From Streptomyces xiamenensis (GTDB taxonomy: Bacteria; Actinomycetota; Actinomycetes; Streptomycetales; Streptomycetaceae), in NCBI RefSeq assembly GCF_000993785.3, contig NZ_CP009922.3:3596001-3660000 (forward strand): DNA of 64,000 nt, written 5' to 3'. Position numbers and translations under genes: made by a program. Under the pieces are notes generated by a model that saw nothing but the letters and a program-made list of their open reading frames with translations, was not told the origin of the DNA and ran no database searches. Shown here in pieces: positions 26,413 to 35,213 of this stretch (within the stretch, counting starts at the first letter, position 1; each line of letters begins with the position of its first letter).

Positions 26413-27177
26413 CTACTCCCACCGGAAGAGCTTCGCGGCGATCGCGCTCGCGGTCACGGCGATGCCCGCCATTATGGCAATGTGCAGCCAGAAGGGCTGG
26501 CCACCGGCGGTGGCGGTGACCTCGCCCGCTTCGGCGGACCACGCCGTGGTGAGAGCCTGCAGCCCGGGCGGTATGAACTCGCCGACCGTGCGCAGCACAT
26601 CGGGCATGAGGGCACGGGGCAGGAAGGCCCCGCCGAAGAACATCAGCGCGACGAACAGCAGGGTGCCGGTCTGGTTCGCGGCACCGCTCGTGCGGGCCAC
26701 GGCCGCGGAGATCATGCCGATTCCCAGCAGCGCCGCGTAGCCGACGACGCAGGCGACGACGAACGCCAGGGGGCGCTCGGGCGGCGCGATGTCCAGCACC
26801 GCCCACGCGAGGAGGATCGTGAGCGCGGCGGAGACGACCACCGAGGCGAACGCGACCATCATTTGCGCGAGCAGGACACTGCGCGGATGCGCGGGGGTGG
26901 TCGACAGCCTGCGCAGGATGCCGCGCTCCCGGTACGTCGCGACCACCGCCGGGATGTGCTGCACGGCGATCATCACCATCCCGAACACCAGCGCCGTCGG
27001 CGCCCAGATGTCGATGGACCGGAGCCCGCCGTTCTCCGGCGACACCTCCCGGAGCGCCGGGATGGAACCCAGCACGAGCAGGAGCCCCGCCGGGAACAGC
27101 ACACCGAAGACGACGGTGGCGGAGTCCCGGAGGAAGAGTCGCGTCTCGACCTTGACCAACTTCAGCAGAGCGGGCAT
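26413..27177 (-). CDS. ABC-2 type transporter permease
   Basis: A 254-residue permease with six transmembrane helices. It starts MPALLKLVKVETRLFLRDSATVVFGVLFP, and the cytosolic loop has YRERGILRRLSTTPAHPRSVLLAQ, the coupling region of ABC2_membrane exporters. Later comes FFGGAFLPRALMPDVLRTVGEFIPPG, conserved in drug exporters. Its ATG overlaps the ATPase stop by one base (TGATG), so subunits are made in balance. One permease gene implies a homodimer. Confidence 0.92.
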   Translation of the reverse strand: MPALLKLVKVETRLFLRDSATVVFGVLFPAGLLLVLGSIPALREVSPENGGLRSIDIWAPTALVFGMVMIAVQHIPAVVATYRERGILRRLSTTPAHPRSVLLAQMMVAFASVVVSAALTILLAWAVLDIAPPERPLAFVVACVVGYAALLGIGMISAAVARTSGAANQTGTLLFVALMFFGGAFLPRALMPDVLRTVGEFIPPGLQALTTAWSAEAGEVTATAGGQPFWLHIAIMAGIAVTASAIAAKLFRWE

Positions 27178-28112
27178 CAGTCCACCTCCGTGCCGGAGGC
27201 TTCCGGGGTCTGCGGGGCGCGTCCGGTGAAGGCCACGAACGCGTCGTCGAGGCTGCGCTGGTCGACGCGGAGATCCTCCGCCACGACCTGCGCGCGGGCG
27301 AGAGCCCCCGCCACGCTGCTCAGCAGCTGCCCCTGGCCGGTGACCCGCCAGCGTCCCCCGGTGATCTCGACATGGCTCACGTCGGGAAGATCGGTCAGGA
27401 CACCCATGTCCAGCGGCTGGCTCACGCGGAACCGGACCTGCTGCACCGCGCTCGACCGCGCGATCAGCCCTTCCGGCGTGTCCACCGCGGCGACCCGGCC
27501 ACCGTCGATGACGGCGATCCGGTCGCTCAGGCGCTCCGCCTCATCCATGAAGTGTGTGACGAGCAGGATCGTGACGCCCGTGTCGCGGACCCGCTCGATG
27601 AGGCTCCAGGTGTCGCGCCTGGCCTGCGGATCCAGGCCCGTCGTGAGCTCGTCAAGAATCGCGATCCTCGGATTGCCGACGAGCGCGAGCGCGATCGACA
27701 GCCGCTGCTTCTGCCCGCCCGAGAGCGCCTTGTAGCGCGTGTCGCGCTTCTGGGTCAGACCGAGGAGCTCCATGAGCTCGCGCCAGTCGGCGGGGTTCCG
27801 GTAGAAGGAGCTGTACAGATCGAGGGCCTCGGCGACCTTGATCGCGTCCGGGAAGCTGCTCTCCTGGAGTTGCACCCCGAGCAGCTCACGCACCTCGGCC
27901 CGGTCCTTGACCGGGTCGAGCCCCAGCACCGAGATCGAGCCCGAGTCGGGCGTTCGCAGGCCCGCGATGCTCTCGACGGTGGTCGTCTTGCCGGCGCCGT
28001 TGGGCCCGATGATGCCGAAGATCTCCCCCTCCTCGACGGTGAAGGAGACATCCTCCACGGCAACGTGCCGCCCGTAGCGTTTGTGCAGATGTCGCACGTC
28101 CAATGCGGTCAT
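27177..28112 (-). CDS. ABC-2 type transporter ATP-binding protein
   Basis: A 311-residue ATPase: Walker A GPNGAGKTTTVE, Q-loop GVQLQESSFPD, signature LSGGQKQRLSIALAL, Walker B IAILDELTTGLD (Leu where Pro is usual after Glu), and H-loop LVTHFMDEAERLSDR. The C-terminal ~90 residues are an accessory domain. First gene of the four-gene ABC-kinase-regulator operon. The order ATPase-permease-kinase-regulator resembles linearmycin-type and other drug-response modules. ATG 28112 starts the canonical MTALDVRHLHKRYG. Confidence 0.95.
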   Translation of the reverse strand: MTALDVRHLHKRYGRHVAVEDVSFTVEEGEIFGIIGPNGAGKTTTVESIAGLRTPDSGSISVLGLDPVKDRAEVRELLGVQLQESSFPDAIKVAEALDLYSSFYRNPADWRELMELLGLTQKRDTRYKALSGGQKQRLSIALALVGNPRIAILDELTTGLDPQARRDTWSLIERVRDTGVTILLVTHFMDEAERLSDRIAVIDGGRVAAVDTPEGLIARSSAVQQVRFRVSQPLDMGVLTDLPDVSHVEITGGRWRVTGQGQLLSSVAGALARAQVVAEDLRVDQRSLDDAFVAFTGRAPQTPEASGTEVD

Positions 28113-28176
28113 ACGGCGACGCTACGAGCGCACCACACCCCGCCACATCGGCCACCGAGCCCGGGCTTCGGTTGAT

Positions 28177-28206
28177 CCCCGCATCCACCGATCGGTGGAT
28201 GCGGGG
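28177..28206. terminator. perfect 30-base palindrome; probable terminator of the NlpC/P60 gene
   Basis: CCCCGCATCCACCGA is followed at once by its exact reverse complement. As RNA it would fold into a 13-base stem with a GATC loop. It begins 16 bases after the stop of the NlpC/P60 gene and lies 65 bases upstream of the ABC operon start, both on the minus strand. Termination is the simpler reading; an operator for the ABC operon is the alternative. Confidence 0.6.
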
Positions 28207-28221
28207 CACCCGCCGCCGGTG

Positions 28222-29454
28222 TCAGGCCGGGCGGACGGCGCTGTGCCAGGGCATGTAGTCGATCGACTCGACCTTGATCACATCGCCCGGCTTGGGCGCG
28301 TGGATCATCTGGCCGCCGCCGATGTACAGGCCCACGTGGCTGATGTCGCTGTAGAAGAAGACCAGGTCGCCGGGTTGCAGGTCGGACTTGGCGATCTTGG
28401 TGCCGATGTTCACCTGGTCCCAGGTCACGCGGGGGATGGTCACCCCGGCCTCGCGCCAGGCGGCCTGGGTCAGCCCCGAGCAGTCGTACGAGTTCGGGCC
28501 GGTGGCGCCCCACACGTACGGCTTGCCGATCTGGGCCTCCGCGAAGGCGATCGCGGCCTCCGCCTTGGTCGCGTACGTGCCGCCCGTGTCCGAGCCACCC
28601 GAGCCCGACCCGGAGCCGGAGCCCGACCCGGAACCGCCCGAGCCCTGCCCGGCCGCCGCGTCCGCCTCCTCCTGCGCGCGGGCGGCCTCCTCGGCCGCGG
28701 CCCGTTCCGCCGCCTCGCGCTCCAGGCGCTCCTGCTCGGCGACCCGCTCGGCCTCTTCCCGCTCCAGCCGCTCCAGCTCGGCCAGTTCGTCCTGCTCCTC
28801 CTCGGTCAGCTGCTCCAGCAGCTGCCGCGCCTCAGCGAGCTTGCCCTGGACCGTCTCCTTCTGCTCCTGGAGTTCGTCCTCGCGCACCACCAGTTCGTCC
28901 AGCGCCTCCGTCGCGGCGTCGCGCTGCTCGGTGGCCTGCGACTGCCGTGCGGTGAAGTCGGTGAGCGCCTGCTGCTGCTGTTCGCCGAGCCGGTCCAGCG
29001 CGTACCGCTGGTCGAAGTAGCTCTGCGGATCGGCCGACAGCATGAAGGTGATGGTGGACGGCATCGCGGAGCCGGCGCCCGTACGGTACTGGGCGGCGGC
29101 GTAACTGCCGAGCGTGCGGCGGGCCTCGTTGACCCGGTCGGTGGCCTGGGCCGCCTCGTCCAGCAGCTGTTCGACCAGCTCCTGCTGCGCGGTCACGTCC
29201 TCCTGCGCCGCGTTGTAGTGCTGGGTGGCGGTGCCGGCCTCCCGGTAGAGCGCGTCCACCCGGTCCTTGACGTCGGCGGCGCGGCCGGCCGCGGCCTCGG
29301 CGCGTTCGCGCTGGTCGTCGATGTCGTCGGCGTACGCGGTCTGCGACGACAGCAGGGTGGCCGAGGCGAGCGCGGCGGCGCCCATGCCCAGGGCGCCCCG
29401 GCGGCCGGCGGGGGATTCCAGGATTCCGGTACGCGGCTTGCGGTGAGTACCCAA
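28222..29454 (-). CDS. secreted NlpC/P60 peptidoglycan endopeptidase
   Basis: A 410-residue wall hydrolase. The signal region GRRGALGMGAAALASATLLSSQTAYA is cleaved near residue 40. A long Glu/Gln/Arg-rich coiled coil (residues ~45-270) is followed by a Gly-Ser linker (SGGSGSGSGSGSG). The catalytic domain has PYVWGATGPNSYDCSGLTQ, HVGLYIGGGQ and IHAPKPG with Cys-His-His. I chose TTG 29454: AAGGAGA lies nine bases upstream and the protein then starts with the usual GTHRKPRTG. It is a paralogue of the gene at 3.1-4.3 kb and lies divergent-adjacent to pcrA as in Streptomyces relatives. Confidence 0.93.
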   Translation of the reverse strand: MGTHRKPRTGILESPAGRRGALGMGAAALASATLLSSQTAYADDIDDQRERAEAAAGRAADVKDRVDALYREAGTATQHYNAAQEDVTAQQELVEQLLDEAAQATDRVNEARRTLGSYAAAQYRTGAGSAMPSTITFMLSADPQSYFDQRYALDRLGEQQQQALTDFTARQSQATEQRDAATEALDELVVREDELQEQKETVQGKLAEARQLLEQLTEEEQDELAELERLEREEAERVAEQERLEREAAERAAAEEAARAQEEADAAAGQGSGGSGSGSGSGSGSGGSDTGGTYATKAEAAIAFAEAQIGKPYVWGATGPNSYDCSGLTQAAWREAGVTIPRVTWDQVNIGTKIAKSDLQPGDLVFFYSDISHVGLYIGGGQMIHAPKPGDVIKVESIDYMPWHSAVRPA

Positions 29455-29658
29455 GGCCGGAGGTCTCCTTCTGTGTCCACTTCCTCTGCCGCCTACCGGG
29501 GGATGGTGGCCCCCACGGCGCACCCGGAGTCAGCGGTCGGCGGCCCGTGCCGCCGGGACCGGCGGGCGGGGGAGCGAGCCACCTGCCGTCGCACGGTAGC
29601 CATCATGAGGGGCTCTTGTGAAGGCTGATGTGCGATATGACCGAAATCAATTTGTGAC
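29455..29658 (-). promoter_or_regulatory. long leader of the NlpC/P60 gene, possibly riboswitch-like
   Basis: About 200 bases upstream of the NlpC/P60 start hold no gene. Read on the minus strand it contains GC-rich inverted repeats and, near the end, GGTAGGCGGCAGAGGAAG. This faintly resembles the 3' strand of c-di-AMP (ydaO) riboswitches, which are known ahead of Streptomyces wall hydrolase genes. I could not match the other conserved ydaO elements, so this is only a candidate for a covariance search. Confidence 0.3.
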
Positions 29659-30294
29659 CTAGGACGGGTTTTCCCGCAGCCGGCGCCGTTCCCACAGGTT
29701 CGGGTGGCGGACGACGACGCCGCCCATGCCGCCGTTCCCGGTCAGCCGCAGCCCGGGCGTGCGCTCGTCGGGCACCACGTGCTCGGTCTTGTTCTTGAGC
29801 CCGCCGAGGTCCTCTTCGAGGTCCTGGGTGTCGATCGCCCAGCCCGCCGGAACCACCAGGGTCACCCCGCCCATCCCGCCGTGGATCTCCACCTCGGTCT
29901 CCAGGGCGCTCAGTTCGGCCAGGGTGAAATCGAGCTTGACGCCGCCCATACCGCCCCGGGCGATGATCCTGGCCGGCGCCCGCCAGTAGCCCGTCCGCTC
30001 CGCGCCGGCTACCCCGCCCTTGACGGTGAGTTCGGCCGGGACGGGGCGCGCCGCGGGGCGGGGTGCGAGCGGAGCGGGGGCCGTCGCGGGCGTGGGCGCG
30101 GACGGGCCGGGCAGATCGGTGGTCAGTGCCGCCAGCTCGCCGTAGGTCCTGGCGGTCAGCGCCCGTTCCAGCCGCTCGTCCAGCTCATCGAGATCGAGCC
30201 GGCCCTCCCCGGCTGCCTCGCGCAGCCGTTCGACCACGATGTCCCGGTCGGCGTGCGAGGCACGCAGTTCGTCCTGCGATCGGCGCTCGGTCAT
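29659..30294 (-). CDS. DUF1707 protein with cell-wall-active-antibiotic-response-like domain
   Basis: A 211-residue protein with no membrane helix. Residues 1-60 are DUF1707 (LRASHADRDIVVERLREAAGEGRLDLDELDERLERALTART is the hallmark region). A Pro/Ala linker follows, then a beta-repeat domain with three GGMGGV motifs (RGGMGGVKLDF, HGGMGGVTLVVPAGW, NGGMGGVVVRHP), like the DUF2154/LiaF C-terminal domain. Such proteins are linked to envelope stress in Gram-positives. ATG 30294. Divergent from pcrA with 113 bases between. Confidence 0.85.
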   Translation of the reverse strand: MTERRSQDELRASHADRDIVVERLREAAGEGRLDLDELDERLERALTARTYGELAALTTDLPGPSAPTPATAPAPLAPRPAARPVPAELTVKGGVAGAERTGYWRAPARIIARGGMGGVKLDFTLAELSALETEVEIHGGMGGVTLVVPAGWAIDTQDLEEDLGGLKNKTEHVVPDERTPGLRLTGNGGMGGVVVRHPNLWERRRLRENPS

Positions 30295-30407
30295 GAGACC
30301 TGATTGTAGGAGCGTACGGCGGTTCCGTGGACCCTCGGCCCGGCCGGGCCTGGGCCGGACGCACGGCGGGGCGGCCACCCGGCGGAGGGTCCTAGACTCG
30401 GGAGACG

Positions 30408-32846
30408 ATGAGCGGCCTCTTTGACGACAGTGTTCTGGCGGATCTCGTACCCCCCGGTGCGGAGCCGCCGCCTCCCCCTCCCGAGGACGACCACCGCGAG
30501 GAGGAGGTCCCGCATGCCCTCTTCTCCGCGTCCTCCGAGGTGGCCGAGCGCGACCTCTGGTACCGCAACGGCGCCCCCAAGCCCGTCATGGACCCGGCGC
30601 AGCTGCTCGAAGGACTGAACGAGCAGCAGCGCGCCGCCGTCACCCACAGCGACACGCCGCTGCTCATCGTGGCCGGCGCAGGGTCCGGCAAGACCCGGGT
30701 CCTCACCCACCGCATCGCGTACCTGCTGGCCGCCCGCGGCGCCCACCCCGGGCAGATCCTCGCCATCACCTTCACCAACAAGGCCGCCGGTGAGATGAAA
30801 GAGCGCGTCGAGGAGCTGGTCGGCCCGCGCGCCGCCGCGATGTGGGTGATGACCTTCCACAGCGCCTGCGTGCGCATCCTGCGCCGCGAGAGCAAGCACC
30901 TCGGCTTCACCTCCAGCTTCTCCATCTACGACGCCGCCGACTCCAAGCGGCTGATGGCGCTGGTCTGCCGCGACCTGGACCTGGACCCCAAGCGGTTCCC
31001 GCCCAAGTCGTTCAGCGCCAAGGTCTCCAACCTCAAGAACGAACTGATCGACGAGGAGACCTTCGCCGGACAGGCCACCGACGGTTTTGAGAAGACTCTG
31101 GCGGAGGCGTACGCGCTCTACCAGTCCCGGCTGCGCGAGGCCAACGCGCTGGACTTCGACGACATCATCATGACGACCGTCCACCTGCTCCAGGCGTTCC
31201 CCGACATCGCCGAGCACTACCGGCGGCGCTTCCGGCACATCCTGGTGGACGAGTACCAGGACACCAACATCGCCCAGTACACCCTCATCCGCGAGCTGGT
31301 GGGCACCGAGGAGCCGGGCGAACTGTGCGTGGTCGGTGACGCCGACCAGTCCATCTACGCCTTCCGCGGCGCCACCATCCGCAACATCCTCCAGTTCGAG
31401 GAGGACTACCCGCAGGCCACCACCCTGCTCCTGGAGCAGAACTACCGCTCCACCCAGACCATCCTCTCCGCCGCCAACGCCGTCATCGAGCGCAACGAGA
31501 GCCGCCGCCCCAAGAACCTGTGGACCCAGGCCGGCGCCGGCGCCCGCATCATCGGCTACGTCGCGGACACCGAGCACGACGAGGCCCAGTTCGCGGCCGA
31601 CGAGATCGACCGGCTCACGGACGCGGGCGACGCCAGGCCGGGCGACGTCGCCGTCTTCTACCGCACCAACGCCCAGTCCCGGGTCTTCGAAGAGGTCTTC
31701 ATCCGGGTCGGCCTGCCCTACAAGGTCGTCGGCGGTGTCCGCTTCTACGAGCGCCGCGAGGTCCGCGACGTCCTCGCCTATCTGCGGGTGCTGGCCAACC
31801 CCGAGGACACCGTGCCGCTGCGCCGCATCCTCAACGTCCCCAAGCGCGGCATCGGCGACCGCGCCGAGGCGATGATCGACGCGCTCGCCCAGCGCGAGAA
31901 GATCTCCTTCGCGCAGGCGCTCGTACGGGTGGAGGAGGCGTACGGCATGGCGGCGCGTTCCATGAACGCCGTCAAACGCTTCAACGTCCTCATGGAGGAG
32001 CTGCGCACGATCGCCGAATCCGGCGCCGGGCCCGCCACCGTCCTGGAGGCCGTGCTCGAACAGACCGGCTACCTGGCGGAGTTGCAGTCCTCCACCGACC
32101 CGCAGGACGAGACCCGGGTGGAGAACCTTCAGGAGCTGGCCTCCGTCGCCCTGGAATTCGAGCAGGAGCGCGAAGGCGAGGAGGAGGAAACCTCCGGCAC
32201 CCTCGCCGAATTCCTCGAACGGGTCGCGCTGGTCGCCGACTCCGACCAGATCCCGGACGAGGCGGAGGGCGAGGACAAGGGGGTGATCACCCTCATGACG
32301 CTGCACACCGCCAAGGGCCTGGAGTTCCCGGTGGTCTTCCTCAGCGGCATGGAGGACGGCGTCTTCCCGCACATGCGCTCGCTCGGCAAGACCAAGGAGC
32401 TGGAGGAGGAGCGCCGGCTCGCGTACGTCGGCATCACGCGGGCGCGCGAGCGGCTGTACGTCACCCGGGCCGCGCTGCGCAGCGCCTGGGGGCAGCCGCA
32501 GCACAACCCGCCCTCCCGGTTCCTGGAGGAGATCCCCGAACAGCACCTGGAGTGGCGCCGCACCGGCCCGCTCGCGCCGCCCCCGCCCGCCCCGGTCAGC
32601 CGCCGCCCCGCCTCCTCCGGGACGGCGACCGGCGGCTTCGCGACCAACCGGGCGCCCGCCAGGGGCGGTACGCAGCGGGAGGTGGTGGCGCTGACGGCCG
32701 GCGACCGGGTCAGCCACGACTCGTTCGGCCTGGGCCGGGTGGTCTCGGTGCAGGGCAGCGGGGACCGGGCGGAGGCGACGATCGACTTCGGCGGGGAAAA
32801 ACCCAAGCGGTTGCTGCTGCGTTACGCTCCGGTGGAGAAGCTCTGA
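30408..32846 (+). CDS. pcrA: ATP-dependent DNA helicase PcrA/UvrD
   Basis: An 812-residue superfamily 1A 3'-5' helicase for DNA repair and removal of stalled complexes. An acidic Pro-rich N-terminus (residues 1-60) precedes LNEQQRAAVTHSDTPLLIVAGAGSGKTRVLTHR with Walker A near residues 89-96. Later motifs are ILAITFTNKAAGEMKER (Ia), VDEYQDTN near residue 281 (II), VGDADQSIYAFRGA (III), LEQNYRS (IV), LMTLHTAKGLEFPVVFLSGMEDG (V) and RRLAYVGITRARERLYV (VI). The C-terminal ~60 residues form the Tudor-like RNA polymerase-binding domain (GDRVSHDSFGLGRVV). Confidence 0.97.
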   Translation: MSGLFDDSVLADLVPPGAEPPPPPPEDDHREEEVPHALFSASSEVAERDLWYRNGAPKPVMDPAQLLEGLNEQQRAAVTHSDTPLLIVAGAGSGKTRVLTHRIAYLLAARGAHPGQILAITFTNKAAGEMKERVEELVGPRAAAMWVMTFHSACVRILRRESKHLGFTSSFSIYDAADSKRLMALVCRDLDLDPKRFPPKSFSAKVSNLKNELIDEETFAGQATDGFEKTLAEAYALYQSRLREANALDFDDIIMTTVHLLQAFPDIAEHYRRRFRHILVDEYQDTNIAQYTLIRELVGTEEPGELCVVGDADQSIYAFRGATIRNILQFEEDYPQATTLLLEQNYRSTQTILSAANAVIERNESRRPKNLWTQAGAGARIIGYVADTEHDEAQFAADEIDRLTDAGDARPGDVAVFYRTNAQSRVFEEVFIRVGLPYKVVGGVRFYERREVRDVLAYLRVLANPEDTVPLRRILNVPKRGIGDRAEAMIDALAQREKISFAQALVRVEEAYGMAARSMNAVKRFNVLMEELRTIAESGAGPATVLEAVLEQTGYLAELQSSTDPQDETRVENLQELASVALEFEQEREGEEEETSGTLAEFLERVALVADSDQIPDEAEGEDKGVITLMTLHTAKGLEFPVVFLSGMEDGVFPHMRSLGKTKELEEERRLAYVGITRARERLYVTRAALRSAWGQPQHNPPSRFLEEIPEQHLEWRRTGPLAPPPPAPVSRRPASSGTATGGFATNRAPARGGTQREVVALTAGDRVSHDSFGLGRVVSVQGSGDRAEATIDFGGEKPKRLLLRYAPVEKL

Positions 32847-32858
32847 GGCATGTCGCTG

Positions 32859-32875
32859 TCCTGTCACAGACAGGA
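32859..32875 (+). terminator. short hairpin after pcrA
   Basis: TCCTGTC-ACA-GACAGGA forms a 7-base stem 12 bases after the pcrA stop and is followed by TAAAAACC. It is a small terminator candidate, weaker than the others in the window. Confidence 0.4.
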
Positions 32876-33011
32876 TAAAAACCTTGTGAAGTCACCCCGG
32901 ACGAGATGAGATGACTCGGCATTGCTTTCGTCATTGCCTTAGTCGTTTCGGACGTACTCCTCTTCATCACTGACCACGGAGTACGGATCACTCTCCACCC
33001 AGGGGGACTTC

Positions 33012-33728
33012 ATGAGCCAGCCGTGGCAGCAGCCGCAACAGCCGGGCGGGTACGGCCAGCAGCCGCCGCCGAACCAGCCTCCGCCCGGCGGTGGCTACGG
33101 CCAGCCCCAGCAGCCGCCGCAGCCCGGTTACGGCTACCCGCAGCAGCCCCCGGCCGGTGGCCCCGGCGCCTACGGGCAGCCGCAGCAGCAGCCGTACGGT
33201 GGCGCGCCGCAGGGCGGCTTCCCGCCGCCCCCGCCGCCGGCTGCCGGCGGCGGCAACAAGGTCCTGCTGGCGATCCTGGCGGCGCTGGGCATCGGCATCG
33301 TGCTGTTCATCGCGTACGGCTACATCGTGGCCCAGCTGTTCGACGAGGAGTCCGGCGAGTACCCGCAGTTCACGTATGCCGCGGTGGTCATCGGCGCGCT
33401 GATCGGGCTGCCGATCGGCAAGCTGGTCCCGCGCAACTGGGGCCTGTACGCGGCGGGCGCGGCGATCGCGCTGGTCTCGATGTTCCTCGGTGAGCTGTTC
33501 GCGCTCTCGGCGATCTTCGCCGACCAGGCCGACAGCATCTCCGCCAGTGAGGCGGCCATGTACGGGATCGAGCAGAAGAGCGCCTTCGGTTACCTCTTCG
33601 GTGACTTCGGGGACATCTTCGACGCCTGGAAGGAGGCGGCGGAGGCGATCAACTGGATCTTCGTCTTCGTGGCTCCGCTGGCCGCCCTCGGTGTCGCCTA
33701 CCGGGTGGGTCAGAGCCAGAACAGCTGA
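33012..33728 (+). CDS. membrane protein with Gly/Gln/Pro/Tyr-rich N-terminus
   Basis: A 238-residue protein. The first ~80 residues are low-complexity (repeats like GYGQPQQPPQPGYGYPQQP). About four transmembrane helices follow between residues 83 and 230, with an acidic loop (FGDFGDIFDAWKEAAEAINW). The charged loop and Tyr/Gln tail are typical of actinobacterial membrane proteins of unknown role. GGGGGACTTC precedes ATG 33012. Its leader contains the inverted repeat CGTACTCC (32953-32960) / GGAGTACG (32978-32985), which could fold in the mRNA. Confidence 0.78.
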   Translation: MSQPWQQPQQPGGYGQQPPPNQPPPGGGYGQPQQPPQPGYGYPQQPPAGGPGAYGQPQQQPYGGAPQGGFPPPPPPAAGGGNKVLLAILAALGIGIVLFIAYGYIVAQLFDEESGEYPQFTYAAVVIGALIGLPIGKLVPRNWGLYAAGAAIALVSMFLGELFALSAIFADQADSISASEAAMYGIEQKSAFGYLFGDFGDIFDAWKEAAEAINWIFVFVAPLAALGVAYRVGQSQNS

Positions 33729-33746
33729 CCGGCACCTCCGGCCCGC

Positions 33747-33792
33747 ACGCGGAACGGCCCGCCTCCCTTCGGGGAGGCGGGCCGTTCCGCGT
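33747..33792. terminator. bidirectional terminator, 21-base stem with TTCG loop
   Basis: Bases 33747-33767 pair perfectly with 33772-33792 around a TTCG tetraloop. The element sits between two convergent genes, 18 bases after one stop and 20 before the other, and should end transcripts from both strands. Confidence 0.9.
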
Positions 33793-33812
33793 CGCGTGTG
33801 ATCAGCCGTGCG

Positions 33813-35213
33813 TCAGTTGGGCTCAAGGCCCTTGTTACGCAGCCAGGTGAGCGGGTCGATGGTGCCGCCGGAAGCCGGTCGTACCTCGAAGTGCAGGTGC
33901 GGCCCGGTGGAGTTGCCGGAGTTGCCGGAGTAGGCGATGACCGTGCCGGCCTGGACGTAGCCGGACTGGTAGGTGGTGCTGCTCAGATGCGCGTACCAGG
34001 TCTCGGTGCCGTCGGCCGCGGTGAGGATCAGCAGGTTGCCGTAGCTGATGTGCCACTGGGTGCGGATGGTGCCGTCGGTGGCGGCCTTCACCGGGGTGCC
34101 GTAGCTGACCGGGAAGTCGATGCCGGTGTGCAGCGACAGCCAGTTGATGCCGGCCTGGCCGTAGTACGAGCTGAGGCCGCGCTGGTCGACCGGGAGCGCG
34201 AACTTGGGGCGCTCCGCCTCGATCCGCGCGGCCTCGGCCTCGGCGTCCAGCCGTTCCTGCTCCAGCCGCTCCTCCAGGTCGATACGGCCCTGGGTGCGGT
34301 TGGCGCGGTCGGCGTAGTCGTCGACGGCGGCCGACAGGCTCTCCAGCTGGGTGTCGAACTCCTTGTTCGCCTCGACCGTCTTGGCCTCGCCGGGGTCGGG
34401 GGCGGCCACCGGGGGCTCGTCCTCGACGCTGTCGGAGGTGGAGACGGTGGCGGCGGTGGCCACGGCGGTCATGCCCAGGACGGCGAGGGAGGGTGCGGCG
34501 ACCGAGAGGAAGGCGGAGCGCTTCGGCTTGACGCAGCGGCGCCGGCCGCGGCCCGCCGGGCGTTCGGGGGCGCACTCGTCCTGGGGGTCGTCCTGCGGGC
34601 CCTCCGAGGGCTGCCAGGGCTCCGGCGTCCAGGCGTCGGCCGTGGACGGGTCGCCGCCGGCGTCCTCGGCGGTCTCCCGCTCGTAGGGTGCTTCGGTGTC
34701 CGGGCCGGCCGCTGTCGCGGCGTCCGGATCGCCGTGCGCCTCCGCGCCCATCCCCGGGGCCGTGCCCGCTTCCTGTTCGGACTCCGGCTGATACTCCTGT
34801 TCGTACAGGGGAGTTCCGTGCACGGGGGTGTCGTACGGGTCCGCGACCGGGGAGCCGTAGGTCTCGTACGCGTCGTAACCGGCGTACGTCTGCTGCCCGT
34901 CCGCGGTGGCGGTGGCCTCGTGCTCCGGCGCCAGGGTGGCGGTGCCGGTCGCGGGGGTCTGCTGCTGCTCCCAGCCGTAGGCGCTGTCCCAGCCGCCCTG
35001 GTACGCCTCGTATCCGTCGTACCCGTGGGTCGGTGTGTGCGTCTGCGGCTGCCCGTGGGCCTGCGCGTAGGTCTGCTCCGGTGCGTGGCCCGGTGCCTGG
35101 TACCCGTCGTACGTCGCGTAACCGTCGTACGAGAGCGTCCCGTAGGAGGGGTTTCCGATCTCGTCAGTGTGGCCAGTCGGAGAGAAGACTCCCGACGGGT
35201 GACGATCGCTCAC
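33813..35213 (-). CDS. membrane-anchored M23 (lysostaphin-type) metallopeptidase
   Basis: A 466-residue protein. The long N-terminal ~230 residues are disordered and rich in Tyr, Gly, Asp and Gln (YDGYATYDGYQ repeats), then RRRCVKPKRSAFLSVAAPSLAVLGMTAVATAA provides a basic stop and membrane helix. A coiled coil (residues ~280-340) leads to the M23 domain with LSLHTGIDFPVSYGTPV and GPHLHFEV, giving the zinc ligands. It would cut peptidoglycan cross-bridges or act as an EnvC-like activator. GTG 35213 is preceded by AAAGGCG. Confidence 0.92.
   Translation of the reverse strand: MSDRHPSGVFSPTGHTDEIGNPSYGTLSYDGYATYDGYQAPGHAPEQTYAQAHGQPQTHTPTHGYDGYEAYQGGWDSAYGWEQQQTPATGTATLAPEHEATATADGQQTYAGYDAYETYGSPVADPYDTPVHGTPLYEQEYQPESEQEAGTAPGMGAEAHGDPDAATAAGPDTEAPYERETAEDAGGDPSTADAWTPEPWQPSEGPQDDPQDECAPERPAGRGRRRCVKPKRSAFLSVAAPSLAVLGMTAVATAATVSTSDSVEDEPPVAAPDPGEAKTVEANKEFDTQLESLSAAVDDYADRANRTQGRIDLEERLEQERLDAEAEAARIEAERPKFALPVDQRGLSSYYGQAGINWLSLHTGIDFPVSYGTPVKAATDGTIRTQWHISYGNLLILTAADGTETWYAHLSSTTYQSGYVQAGTVIAYSGNSGNSTGPHLHFEVRPASGGTIDPLTWLRNKGLEPN

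Noticed and set aside
30291..32867. An 858-codon minus-strand frame opposite pcrA
   Set aside because: pcrA has all helicase motifs on the other strand; the antisense frame has none and no ribosome site.
33012..33250. CRISPR-like or structural repeat
   Set aside because: The Gln/Pro/Gly codons repeat irregularly inside a gene; there are no constant repeats with unique spacers.
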